From the IMG/VR virus record IMGVR_UViG_3300044621_001089, positions 1 to 37,655 of that record: a stretch of 37,655 nt of DNA; one strand, written 5' to 3'. Below, one piece after another: positions 15,590 through 23,032 of the stretch. The stretch comes from a virus. Every line of letters begins with the position of its first letter. The stretch's first letter is position 1. The notes beneath the pieces are model-generated. The model was not told the DNA's origin and did no database searches. It was given only the letters and a program-made list of their open reading frames with translations. The translations under genes and the position numbers were made by a program.

Positions 15590-17650
15590 ATGGATGTCGT
15601 TTCATTAGTGGCTGCGGCCACTTCCAAGATAAAAAAGTGGAAAGCATCTAAGGCTTGGTCGCGCCCGCAAACCTATGACCCAAAGTTTAAAACCAGCCAA
15701 TGGATTGCGTCTTTGCCGGATTTTTCAGAAGGGTATAAGGCGGCAATTTTGGAACACGAGAAGGTTGCTCCACACGCGGAAGCGGATTATTTCCCGTATG
15801 GCATATTAAAGTCCAAAGCACCCAACCAAGACGAGAAGGAATGGGAATATCAAATGCACCTCTACGAATCGGTTACCAACAGCGATTGGGGGCGCGCGCT
15901 GAACAAAACCAAGGCGGTAGGCAACAAGCAGAACTACAACATCAAATGGTCGAATCCTGACCAGAAAAAGTACTTCTACGAGGACTACCCAATCTACCAA
16001 AGTGTAGAGGCGTTTTTCATGGATATTGTCCGAGAGGAAAAAATCAACTATCCAAACAAACTTATGGTAGTTGAACCCGAGCGCCTCAACTACTACGAAA
16101 CCGAAGACGGCGTGCGCATTGACGACACGGAAGCCGTTTCACCCGTGGTGCGCATCTACGAGGAATTTCAGACCATATACTTTAAAGAGCGCAGCCATGC
16201 ACTCGTGTTGGTTAGCATGGATGAACACTACATCGACACGCTAAAAAACGAAAAGCATGACGGCTTAAGATTTCGCTATTTCGACACCACTATGATTATG
16301 GACATCGTGCAAGTGGGCGAAGATGAAAAGAAAAACCCCGTTTATGAATTTTTACCAGCATACGTTCACGGGTGGGGGTGGCTACCTTGCACAAAGCTAA
16401 AAGGGCCGTCTAAAATTATCGGCGGTGAAGTGGTATATCAATCTTCTTTCGCTTCCGCTATACCTGATCTAAACGAAGTCATCCGCATAAACTCTACATC
16501 GCAGGTGTCTATCCACACCCAAGCCTTTCCAGTGCGCATTATGGTGGTAGACCCGTGCGACTATAACGACGGGCAGGGTAACGCGTGCGGCGGTGGCAAT
16601 GTTTGGTCGCCTATTGAAAAAGCCCATGTGTCTTGTCCTTCCTGCAAAGGCAGCGGCAAAAAATCCTTGGGACCAACATCGGTAATTGAGGTGCTGGCAC
16701 GCGACCCGCGACCCGGCGCAGGGCCAACCGAACTACCGACAGACCCGTTAAAGTTCGTTGCGCCTGACCCGACTATTTTAGAGTACCTTGACAAGCGAAT
16801 CGAGAAACACCGAAACAAAGCCTTTTCCATGTTTTTTGATACCGACAAGGCCACCAGCGAAACGGCCACGGGCAAACAACTGGAAAAAGAGGAGTGGCAG
16901 ACATTTATGGCGGGCTTTGCGCGTGAGTTGTTTGGATTGTTAGGTTTTGCGATTGAAGCTATTGGCTTCATGAGGTTTGGGGCAGATTTTGCGCAGGTAG
17001 AAATATCATATCCCAAAACATTTAACTTCCGTACACCGGAAAGCATAACCGCCGAAATTGCCACGGCTAAAAAAGAGGGGCTGCCAGCCACTTACCAAAA
17101 GGCTTTGACCTTGGAAGCGGTAGAAACGCGGTTTGGCTCGGATAAAGTAACCATGTCCGACATTGAACTGCAAATGGCAATCGATAAGCTGTGGTACATG
17201 GACGCCCTACAAGTGCGCGCAGGACTTGGTGTAACTATTTCCACGCCGGAGGCATTGCTGCACCAAAATTTTACTACGTATTTAGAGCAAGCCCGCATTG
17301 AAGATGAAGGGTTTGATGAACTTGATACCACGGCCAAGCGCGCTGTACTATTGGCATTGGCACAAGTGGACAACCTAATCATTAACCCTGCTGCCGCAGC
17401 GATTGACGGAGGGGCTGCAATGGCCGCCGCCGGAGGTGATAGTACAGGGGCACTACGCGGAAGCGTTGGGGGACTAACCGGAATGATTGAAATAGTTAAA
17501 GCGGTGGCATCCGGTTTGTATGACCTTGACGCGGCGGTGTCGCTGGTAATGGATAGGTTTGGACTAACCGAGGAACAAGCCCGCGCACAATTAGGAACAC
17601 CAAACGCTACTCAATCGGTGGTAGACGGCGTGCAAGATTTAAACCTTTAA
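15590..17650 (+). CDS. Portal protein with zinc-ribbon-like insert, 686 aa
   Basis: The 686-residue protein is followed by a small head gene, a scaffold-like gene and the major capsid gene, which is the classical portal position. The N-terminal half is alpha/beta with many aromatic residues. The region at about residues 400-560 is helical and polar (YLDKRIEKHRNKAFSMFF, KQLEKEEWQTFMAGFARELF), as in portal stem and clip regions. The C-terminus is Ala/Gly-rich. An unusual insert has Cys at residues 323, 333, 349 and 352, the last two in CPSCKGSG, resembling a DnaJ-type zinc knuckle. Portals form the dodecameric DNA channel and bind the terminase. The family call rests on size and context. Confidence 0.72.
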   Translation: MDVVSLVAAATSKIKKWKASKAWSRPQTYDPKFKTSQWIASLPDFSEGYKAAILEHEKVAPHAEADYFPYGILKSKAPNQDEKEWEYQMHLYESVTNSDWGRALNKTKAVGNKQNYNIKWSNPDQKKYFYEDYPIYQSVEAFFMDIVREEKINYPNKLMVVEPERLNYYETEDGVRIDDTEAVSPVVRIYEEFQTIYFKERSHALVLVSMDEHYIDTLKNEKHDGLRFRYFDTTMIMDIVQVGEDEKKNPVYEFLPAYVHGWGWLPCTKLKGPSKIIGGEVVYQSSFASAIPDLNEVIRINSTSQVSIHTQAFPVRIMVVDPCDYNDGQGNACGGGNVWSPIEKAHVSCPSCKGSGKKSLGPTSVIEVLARDPRPGAGPTELPTDPLKFVAPDPTILEYLDKRIEKHRNKAFSMFFDTDKATSETATGKQLEKEEWQTFMAGFARELFGLLGFAIEAIGFMRFGADFAQVEISYPKTFNFRTPESITAEIATAKKEGLPATYQKALTLEAVETRFGSDKVTMSDIELQMAIDKLWYMDALQVRAGLGVTISTPEALLHQNFTTYLEQARIEDEGFDELDTTAKRAVLLALAQVDNLIINPAAAAIDGGAAMAAAGGDSTGALRGSVGGLTGMIEIVKAVASGLYDLDAAVSLVMDRFGLTEEQARAQLGTPNATQSVVDGVQDLNL

Positions 17651-17659
17651 TACACACAT

Positions 17660-18094
17660 ATGAACACACCAAGCGTTGTACTCGTAAGAGTGGCACACCG
17701 GAAAGCCTTAAGGCCAACCGAGCGGCTTAGACCCCGCGATTTCGGAAGCGAAAAAACCTTCGCGCACATGGAGTTAAAACAAGTAGGCTCGCAGCCCTTC
17801 AATAAATGGCTGGCGGACTTTGGGCGTAACGGCTACATGATTAAAGCCGACTACGAAGCGGGCAATTATGCGCCCTATGGCTTTGACCCTGCAACAATCC
17901 AAAGCATTGAAGACGGCAGACGTGGAGGCGTTTCACGCGAAGCGGAACTGCAAATGGAACTCATGGAGAAGGAAGCCGAAATCGCACGCCTGCGCAAAAT
18001 CGCCGAAGCCGCCGAAAAGCCAAAAGGCAAAGCCAAAGCACAGCAAGAAATCATTGAGCCACAAGGCTACGACCAAACCAACACACCCGAATAA
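17660..18094 (+). CDS. Hypothetical head-region protein, 144 aa
   Basis: The 144-residue protein has a basic N-terminal part (RVAHRKALRPTERLRPRDFG). The C-terminal half contains a Glu/Ala/Lys-rich coiled coil near residues 95-130. It lies between the portal and scaffold genes and its stop overlaps the scaffold start (TAATG), so a role in head assembly is likely. No family was recognised. Confidence 0.65.
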   Translation: MNTPSVVLVRVAHRKALRPTERLRPRDFGSEKTFAHMELKQVGSQPFNKWLADFGRNGYMIKADYEAGNYAPYGFDPATIQSIEDGRRGGVSREAELQMELMEKEAEIARLRKIAEAAEKPKGKAKAQQEIIEPQGYDQTNTPE

Positions 18095-18873
18095 TGGAAG
18101 CAACTGAAATCTTAAAAACCCTTGGCATTGAATTGGCCGAGGGAGAAACCCTAAGCGCGGATTTATTGACCACTAAGCTGGGCGAAAAATACGTTGATGT
18201 TAGCCTACATAAAAAAGAGGTGGACGCGGCCTTTGGTAAAGCTATGGGAACAATGGAAACCAAGCTAAAGCCTTTGCTTGGTGAAGACGCCAAAGGGCTT
18301 AAAGGCGACCAAATGGCCGAAAAATTAGCCTCCAAGTTTGCGGACATGGCCGCGCTCGTTGATGCCGCTAAAAAAGAGGGGGCTGGCACAGCTGAAATTG
18401 CTAAACTCCAAAAGAAAGCAGATGACCTTGCCGGGCTATTGGAGCAGGCCAACGCCGCCGCCGAAGCCGCAAAGGCAGATGCTGCCACCGCGCGCGAAAA
18501 AGCGTTTGAGGAACTTGGCAAAGAAAGGCTAAACGCAAAGATTACCGAAACCTACAACCGGATCAATTGGAGTGAGCAGGCCAACGAGTACGCCAAGAAG
18601 GGGCTGTACTTGGACATTTCCGCGAAGTACGAATTTAAGGAGGAAGCGGGAAAGCTAATGGCATACGACAAAGATGGAAACCTTGTGAAAATTGGCACAT
18701 CCCATGCGACCGCCGACCAAATCTTCCAACAGGAAGCCAAAGCGGCAAAGCTGTGGAAGGAAGTAAACCAAGCAGGGGGAAACCAACGGGTAACCATTGA
18801 CCCCGCAGACAAGCACGCGGAGAAGCGAGCCGAGCGGCTGGCGTTTGCCGAAAAGCTAAAGCCTAAGGCGTAA
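18094..18873 (+). CDS. Putative capsid scaffolding protein, 259 aa
   Basis: The 259-residue protein is Ala/Lys/Glu-rich and strongly helical, with a long coiled coil at about residues 85-160. The C-terminal region is basic and Lys/Arg-rich, as in scaffolds that bind capsid protein through a charged helix. It sits between the portal and major capsid genes. It ends before a strong terminator, and capsid expression restarts from a separate promoter. No protease motif was recognised, so capsid maturation by cleavage is not supported from this gene. Confidence 0.7.
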   Translation: MEATEILKTLGIELAEGETLSADLLTTKLGEKYVDVSLHKKEVDAAFGKAMGTMETKLKPLLGEDAKGLKGDQMAEKLASKFADMAALVDAAKKEGAGTAEIAKLQKKADDLAGLLEQANAAAEAAKADAATAREKAFEELGKERLNAKITETYNRINWSEQANEYAKKGLYLDISAKYEFKEEAGKLMAYDKDGNLVKIGTSHATADQIFQQEAKAAKLWKEVNQAGGNQRVTIDPADKHAEKRAERLAFAEKLKPKA

Positions 18874-18890
18874 ACCGCGCCATATTTCAC

Positions 18891-18917
18891 AGCCTCCCTA
18901 ACCGGAGGCTTTTTTTT
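18891..18917 (+). terminator. Rho-independent terminator between scaffold and capsid genes
   Basis: AGCCTCC (18891-18897) pairs perfectly with GGAGGCT (18904-18910), followed by seven further T. Confidence 0.88.
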
Positions 18918-18927
18918 GCACTATAAT

Positions 18928-18956
18928 TTTGGTTTAACATTTTTTAACTATATTTG
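18928..18956 (+). promoter_or_regulatory. Major capsid promoter, TTTG-N17-TATATTTG
   Basis: TTTG at 18928-18931 and TATATTTG at 18949-18956 are spaced by 17 nt. The expected transcript starts near 18961, so its leader is about 80 nt, the longest in the window, and begins with the tandem hairpin repeat. Confidence 0.65.
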
Positions 18957-18960
18957 TAGC

Positions 18961-19018
18961 GGCGGTGGCGACCGCGCCCAAATACGCAAGGCGGTGGCGA
19001 CCGCACCCAAATCACGCA
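18961..19018 (+). repeat. Tandem 29-bp repeat forming two hairpins in the capsid leader
   Basis: Two direct copies start at 18961 and 18990. The first 23 nt are identical except for one base. Each copy contains the hairpin GCGGT-GGCG-ACCGC (18962-18975 and 18991-19004). They lie at the expected 5' end of the capsid mRNA, about 25 nt before the AT-rich stretch that precedes the start codon at 19044. Confidence 0.8.
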
Positions 19019-19043
19019 CCCGTAAAATTTTAAATCCAAATCA

Positions 19044-20105
19044 ATGTCATACGCATCTACTTTAATTGCGTGTAATGCCGTACAGGAATCCTTGGCAAAC
19101 ACGTGGGCTTACAACAACTTGAGAGCCGACCAAACAACCCTTATGCAGGTGTTGCTTTCCGAAATCAACCGCCGCGATACCATTCAGCGCATCGTGTCAA
19201 ACAATGGCAAACGCCGCGCCGTAGAGGTTATCTATGAGCAACGTTTCTTAGAATCTATCGTGGATAGCGGTGGCCGCATCGTTTGTGGTGGTGGTTCAAC
19301 TTCCGGCGAACTTTCCAAAACTTATGACGTTGCACCTTCCGATGGTTTCAACATCAAGTGGAGTGTGGATATGCAAACCTTGGAAGAGCGCTGTGAAGCC
19401 GACCAAGACTACATCGCCCGCCAAATCCTTAAGAACATGAACGTGCTTCTTGAGCGTGCCGAAACCTATGTTGCTGCGCAAATCGCACTTAACCTTGGTT
19501 TCTTTGCTTCTGATGTGGACGCCGGGAACCCTGCTGGAACTTCTACCTTAAAGCAAGGTACAGCTTTCAACACCAACGGCACTATCTCTTACGACCTTTC
19601 CAATGTCGTTAAGTATGAGTTTACCGCCAACGAATACAACGGCCCTATCGTGGCACTTGGTGGCGAAGACCTTTGGAAATATGCCAACGCTTTGCAAGCC
19701 TCTACTGGCGAAAACGACCTCGGCGTGCAACCTGAAATCCTTCGTCAAAACGCTGGCATTAACTATGGTTATTCCCGCAAAATGGCTTCCGCTTTGGGTG
19801 GTAAGGAGTTTTTCTTGGGTATGATGCCCGGTGCAATTCAGTTGCTATCTTTCAACGAGTTTGCTGGTGCAGACGGAAACCCACGGGTAATTGATGACAA
19901 CGCTTTAAAGCAAGGCGTTATCATGCACCCCGAACTTCCAGTAATGTTTGACTACTACGCCGAGTACGCTTGTTCCGGTAGCAGCCGTCAATGGAATTTC
20001 GGTTTGGCCTACAACTTCGACACAGCTTTCTTGCCTAACGATATGTTCCAAGTGGGAGACCGCATGGAAGGTGTTAACGGCTTACTTGAGTTCGAGGTTA
20101 TCTAA
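19044..20105 (+). CDS. Major capsid protein, 353 aa
   Basis: The 353-residue protein begins MSYASTLIACNAVQESLANTW and has mixed alpha/beta composition typical of capsid proteins. The gene shows marked codon bias (AAC, CGC, TTC, GCT, CTT) relative to its neighbours, consistent with very high expression. It is a single-gene unit bounded by terminators at 18891-18917 and 20129-20159, with a strong promoter and a structured leader. It directly follows portal and scaffold genes. An HK97-type fold is likely but not shown by a motif. The start codon lies in an A/T-rich, Shine-Dalgarno-free context. Confidence 0.82.
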   Translation: MSYASTLIACNAVQESLANTWAYNNLRADQTTLMQVLLSEINRRDTIQRIVSNNGKRRAVEVIYEQRFLESIVDSGGRIVCGGGSTSGELSKTYDVAPSDGFNIKWSVDMQTLEERCEADQDYIARQILKNMNVLLERAETYVAAQIALNLGFFASDVDAGNPAGTSTLKQGTAFNTNGTISYDLSNVVKYEFTANEYNGPIVALGGEDLWKYANALQASTGENDLGVQPEILRQNAGINYGYSRKMASALGGKEFFLGMMPGAIQLLSFNEFAGADGNPRVIDDNALKQGVIMHPELPVMFDYYAEYACSGSSRQWNFGLAYNFDTAFLPNDMFQVGDRMEGVNGLLEFEVI

Positions 20106-20128
20106 AATCGTGTGTGTTCGGTTAGAAT

Positions 20129-20159
20129 GGGGGTGGCTTCGGCTGCCCCTATTTTTTTT
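20129..20159 (+). terminator. Rho-independent terminator after the capsid gene
   Basis: An 8-bp stem with two G-U pairs (20130-20137 with 20142-20149) is capped by a TTCG tetraloop and followed by eight T. The next -7 box starts at 20161. Confidence 0.88.
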
Positions 20160-20160
20160 G

Positions 20161-20168
20161 TACCTTAG
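20161..20168 (+). promoter_or_regulatory. -7 box TACCTTAG after the capsid terminator
   Basis: TTTGTACCTTAG (20157-20168) shares its 12-mer with the site at 36058-36069 and nearly with 35443-35454. It lies 18 nt before the small ORF at 20187. No -33 TTG is seen. Confidence 0.45.
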
Positions 20169-20186
20169 CGAAGTAATCCTGAAATC

Positions 20187-20267
20187 ATGGCCACTAAAAA
20201 AACTTACACCCCTACAACCGTTACCAAGCCACGCCCAGCCAAACCATGTAGCACCTGCGGAAGATGA
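20187..20267 (+). CDS. Tiny basic protein or leader peptide with CxxC, 26 aa
   Basis: The frame from ATG 20187 encodes 26 residues: a Thr/Pro/Lys-rich peptide ending KPCSTCGR. Its TGA overlaps the ATG of the next gene (ATGA at 20264-20267), and a promoter box lies 18 nt upstream, which together argue that it is translated. The CxxC could be half of a metal site or simply reactive. It may serve mainly as a leader that couples ribosomes to the next gene. Confidence 0.5.
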   Translation: MATKKTYTPTTVTKPRPAKPCSTCGR

Positions 20268-21259
20268 ACTGCCTAACGGAATTAATCGGACTTGACGAAT
20301 GCGGCACGCGGGTAGCTGGCAAGCTATACATTAATGATATGCCGGGGTGGAATAGTTCGCTGTTAGGCTACCTAACAACGGATGAGAAACCCGCTACCAC
20401 GGATGTATTTAACGCGGCCGCGCTTCGTGCTGCCATGCGCTTAGAGGACGACTGGCGAACCGCGATTACATCCAAGATTAGCGCACCCTCCATTATTGGC
20501 AGGGGCAATATTGGTATGTATCAAGACGGCAAACGCATACGCACAGCAAGCGCAGGGAAACACGCAGGCATAAGAGTAACCGCAAACGGATCGGCATTTA
20601 CACAGCTAAATATTGACCAGATTAAGGTGTTTTGGCCTGTCGGGGTTTCATCCTCGGTCATTGTGGTGGACTTGTTGCAGGGGGCTATCTTGGCCACCTA
20701 CCCATTTACAAGCGTGGCTGGAGGCTATGCAACGATTGACGCAAACCTTGCCATAAGAAGCATGGGGCAAGCTATGGACATAGCTATACTTGCACCTGCC
20801 GACAATGGCAGCTACGATGGTGCAATCACTTACGGCGGATGTCGGGAATGTGGAACTAAGTGGGAGCCTGCCGGAAAAAATGTTTACGCGCAAACTACCG
20901 CGTTTACAACGGGCGGACCTTACACGGATGCCACCGCTACAAGCCTCGGACATATTAATGGCGTTTCGGCCACTTATGCGCTGTCCTGCGACTACGAAGC
21001 TGTGCTATGCCAATACGCCCACAGGCTTAAACGCGCTATGGTTTACGCCGCGCTGGTGGAGGTGCTAAATGAGGCGTTGTTTTCCAAAAGGCTTAACTCC
21101 TTCACAAGCGCAAATCGCGAGGATGTGGTCGACCAGCGAGATATTTACGCTGGACTTTACGACGAATCCGTGCAGGGCGTATTCCAAAACCTTGTGCTTC
21201 CAAACGACATTTGCTTTGCTTGTCGGCCAGCTGTTAGGGCGGCAACCTATATTCCGTAA
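20264..21259 (+). CDS. Hypothetical structural protein, 331 aa (possible head completion protein)
   Basis: The 331-residue protein follows the capsid gene and overlaps the preceding 26-codon frame as ATGA. It is mixed alpha/beta with several cysteines, including a GGCRECGTKW pair near residue 193 and CFAC near the C-terminus. A helical region near residues 245-300 precedes a conserved-looking end. The position is where adaptor, stopper or decoration proteins occur. No family was recognised, so the role is inferred from context. Confidence 0.55.
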   Translation: MNCLTELIGLDECGTRVAGKLYINDMPGWNSSLLGYLTTDEKPATTDVFNAAALRAAMRLEDDWRTAITSKISAPSIIGRGNIGMYQDGKRIRTASAGKHAGIRVTANGSAFTQLNIDQIKVFWPVGVSSSVIVVDLLQGAILATYPFTSVAGGYATIDANLAIRSMGQAMDIAILAPADNGSYDGAITYGGCRECGTKWEPAGKNVYAQTTAFTTGGPYTDATATSLGHINGVSATYALSCDYEAVLCQYAHRLKRAMVYAALVEVLNEALFSKRLNSFTSANREDVVDQRDIYAGLYDESVQGVFQNLVLPNDICFACRPAVRAATYIP

Positions 21260-21262
21260 GCC

Positions 21263-21463
21263 ATGAAAGTAACGCAAACGGGACACATTCTTGAACACGA
21301 AATCGGTGATATTGTCTACCTCAAAACAGACGAAGAGCCGATTAAGAGATTGGTCGTAAGCATACACCTTAAACCATATGGCGCGGTGGTTTATGTCTTG
21401 GCACAAGGCATGAATGAATCGCACCATTGGGGAATCGAAATTACCAACACACCTTGTATATGA
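21263..21463 (+). CDS. Hypothetical small protein, 66 aa
   Basis: The 66-residue protein (MKVTQTGHILEHEIGDIVYLKTDEE...) has the look of a compact beta-barrel: GDIVYLKTD, then RLVVSIHL, then YGAVVYVLAQG. It overlaps the endolysin start by 4 nt (ATGA) and follows the upstream gene by 3 nt. Similar small beta proteins are frequent in Bacteroidota phages, but I cannot name a family. Confidence 0.65.
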   Translation: MKVTQTGHILEHEIGDIVYLKTDEEPIKRLVVSIHLKPYGAVVYVLAQGMNESHHWGIEITNTPCI

Positions 21464-22038
21464 ACCGATGTTTTTTATCGCCGCGAATCACGGCGGCAAC
21501 ATCCATGCAGCGCGCGCACTCTTTTGCGGATGCTAAACAAAGCCACGCGCAAATCGCAGGATGGTTAGACGTGGAAAGAAACCCGCGCTATGCACCTACC
21601 AAGACAAGCACGTTTTGCAATGTAGCAGCGCACGACTTCGCTACGCTGGCAGGGCATTACATCCCGCGCGTATGGTGGACTATTGAGGCCATGACGCGCA
21701 AAGACGCCGCGGCAGTTTACGGCAAAAACTGCGTAGAACTTAACGCAAACGCCCTGCATGATTGGTTTATTTCTCATGGTAGGCTGTTTGGGTGGGGGCG
21801 TACAGACATTGTGGAAGCGCAGGAAATCGTGAATAAAGGGGGCTTTGCTATTATCGTAGCGCGTAACAAAAACCGCAGGCAAAGCGGACATATTTCCGTT
21901 ATTATTCCCGGCGAAGTGCAGGCCATACCCCTGCAATGGAACGCCGGGCGCGTGAATAAAGCCTCGTTCAGGTCGTCTTGGTACACGCGCGTAACATTTG
22001 ATAGCTGGGGAGTTTATGCGATAATGCCGCAGGCGTAG
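21460..22038 (+). CDS. Putative endolysin, cysteine peptidase/amidase-like, 192 aa
   Basis: I chose ATG 21460, overlapping the previous stop as ATGA. TSTFCNVAAHDFATLAG near residues 49-65 gives a candidate catalytic Cys53 at the start of a helix. QSGHISVIIPG near residues 141-151 gives a candidate His144. This order (Cys in a helix, then His in a beta strand) is that of CHAP and NlpC/P60-type peptidoglycan hydrolases. No signal peptide is evident, so it would need the holin (15150) to reach the wall. Size fits a single-domain endolysin. The family within the clan is uncertain. Confidence 0.62.
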   Translation: MNRCFLSPRITAATSMQRAHSFADAKQSHAQIAGWLDVERNPRYAPTKTSTFCNVAAHDFATLAGHYIPRVWWTIEAMTRKDAAAVYGKNCVELNANALHDWFISHGRLFGWGRTDIVEAQEIVNKGGFAIIVARNKNRRQSGHISVIIPGEVQAIPLQWNAGRVNKASFRSSWYTRVTFDSWGVYAIMPQA

Positions 22039-22078
22039 CAGATTTTAACACTTTTTAAGAATTAAGCGCGTTTGCCCT

Positions 22079-22110
22079 ATTGTAAGATATTACAATGGGG
22101 CTTACTTTTG
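22079..22110 (+). promoter_or_regulatory. Early promoter with inverted-repeat operator
   Basis: A TTG (22080-22082) and TACTTTTG (22103-22110) are spaced by 20 nt. The TTG lies within a perfect 7-bp inverted repeat, ATTGTAA-GATA-TTACAAT (22079-22096). A protein bound there would block the -33 region. The promoter leads into the small regulatory genes and the replication operon. Confidence 0.62.
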
Positions 22111-22139
22111 TCATATAAATAATTCAAAAACAAAACGCC

Positions 22140-22346
22140 ATGACAACGAAAACCTCTCCCAAGAATGGTAAACTATATAATGGTTTACTTGCACATTGCC
22201 AAAAGCAATATTGCAATATCTCTGAAATAACAACAGCATACATAATGGATGGCAAAATTTACACAATAGACTATGTAAGTACCTCCGGTGTTTATTGTCT
22301 TGCCTCTAATACTGCGATTGCCGAAAAATCAATAGATTTTAAATAA
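22140..22346 (+). CDS. Hypothetical early protein, 68 aa
   Basis: The 68-residue product (MTTKTSPKNGKLYNGLLAHC...) comes directly after the operator-controlled promoter with a 29-nt leader. It is AT-richer than its neighbours and contains three Cys. A hairpin at 22355-22376 follows, so it may be partly separated from downstream genes. It could be an early host-takeover or regulatory protein; no family was recognised. Confidence 0.6.
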   Translation: MTTKTSPKNGKLYNGLLAHCQKQYCNISEITTAYIMDGKIYTIDYVSTSGVYCLASNTAIAEKSIDFK

Positions 22347-22354
22347 AAACCAAC

Positions 22355-22376
22355 GGCGGGGCGTAAAAACCCCGCC
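22355..22376 (+). terminator. Weak terminator or attenuator hairpin
   Basis: GGCGGGG (22355-22361) pairs with CCCCGCC (22370-22376) around an 8-nt loop, but the following tail is only TATTT. It may attenuate rather than end transcription into the replication genes. Confidence 0.5.
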
Positions 22377-22389
22377 TATTTACCGCACC

Positions 22390-22509
22390 ATGAACAACAC
22401 CAAAAAAGCACTAATCGCAATTGTTGCAGTTTTTGCACTAATTGCTTTGAACGTAGCCACATGCTACGCCGACAAACAATGTTTTACACATAACACCACA
22501 AACCCATGA
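22390..22509 (+). CDS. Small membrane or secreted peptide, 39 aa
   Basis: The frame from ATG 22390 encodes 39 residues: MNNTKKALIAIVAVFALIAL, then a short polar tail with two Cys. The positively charged start and long hydrophobic segment indicate a membrane peptide or a signal-anchor. Its stop overlaps the start of the next gene (ATGA at 22506-22509), which supports real translation. Confidence 0.55.
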   Translation: MNNTKKALIAIVAVFALIALNVATCYADKQCFTHNTTNP

Positions 22510-22754
22510 ACATCAGAATTAACCCATTCGACGGCATCAACCTTGAAGTTGAAACAAAGGAACTTAACCTTAACATCTGCCTATCCAAAGGCAGCGGGCT
22601 GGAAGCCGACACCGCCATGAAGTTTGTCCAAACCGCTTACCACGCGGTTAGCTTCGTGGATGACCAAGAAATGGACACCACCACGTTTATCATGGAGCTT
22701 ATCCGCCGCTTACCACAGGACAAAAAAGAACTTTTTAAAAGCCTTAACCTATGA
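22506..22754 (+). CDS. Hypothetical early protein, 82 aa
   Basis: The 82-residue acidic protein (MNIRINPFDGINLEVETKEL...) combines a short beta start with a helical C-terminal half. It is linked by ATGA overlaps to the small membrane peptide upstream and to the HTH gene downstream. No family was recognised. Confidence 0.65.
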   Translation: MNIRINPFDGINLEVETKELNLNICLSKGSGLEADTAMKFVQTAYHAVSFVDDQEMDTTTFIMELIRRLPQDKKELFKSLNL

Positions 22755-23032
22755 CACAAGTAAAAACCACAACCGCGCACTTTACCGCCATGACCCTCAA
22801 AGCTGGCACTAAAGCGCATATCTTACGACACCACAAGCAATATACCGACCGCTTTGGAATATCGCGAAAAACGCTCTATAATTGGGTGAATGACGTATCT
22901 ATGGTTGGCCCTGCTTACTCATACGCATTCCTGCACTTCACCGCAAATATGCTTAACTGCCAAATACCCGAAATGCTGGAATTTATTTACGGCAAAACAA
23001 CTTTACAAACCAAAACACAAGTTGAATTATGA
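22751..23032 (+). CDS. Helix-turn-helix DNA-binding protein, 93 aa
   Basis: The 93-residue basic protein contains RFGISRKTLYNWVND near residues 34-48, a good helix-turn-helix with the Gly-turn and the recognition helix SRKTLYNW. It lies in the early operon below the promoter that carries the inverted-repeat operator at 22079-22096. It is a candidate autoregulator or early-to-late switch protein. It shares ATGA overlaps with both neighbours. Confidence 0.62.
   Translation: MTQVKTTTAHFTAMTLKAGTKAHILRHHKQYTDRFGISRKTLYNWVNDVSMVGPAYSYAFLHFTANMLNCQIPEMLEFIYGKTTLQTKTQVEL

Noticed and set aside
16561-17091. 176-codon minus-strand frame inside the portal gene
   Set aside because: Ser/Ala/Pro-rich shadow of the portal frame.
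18961-19018. CRISPR array
   Set aside because: Only two directly adjacent copies with no spacer between them, no cas genes, and a position in the capsid leader.
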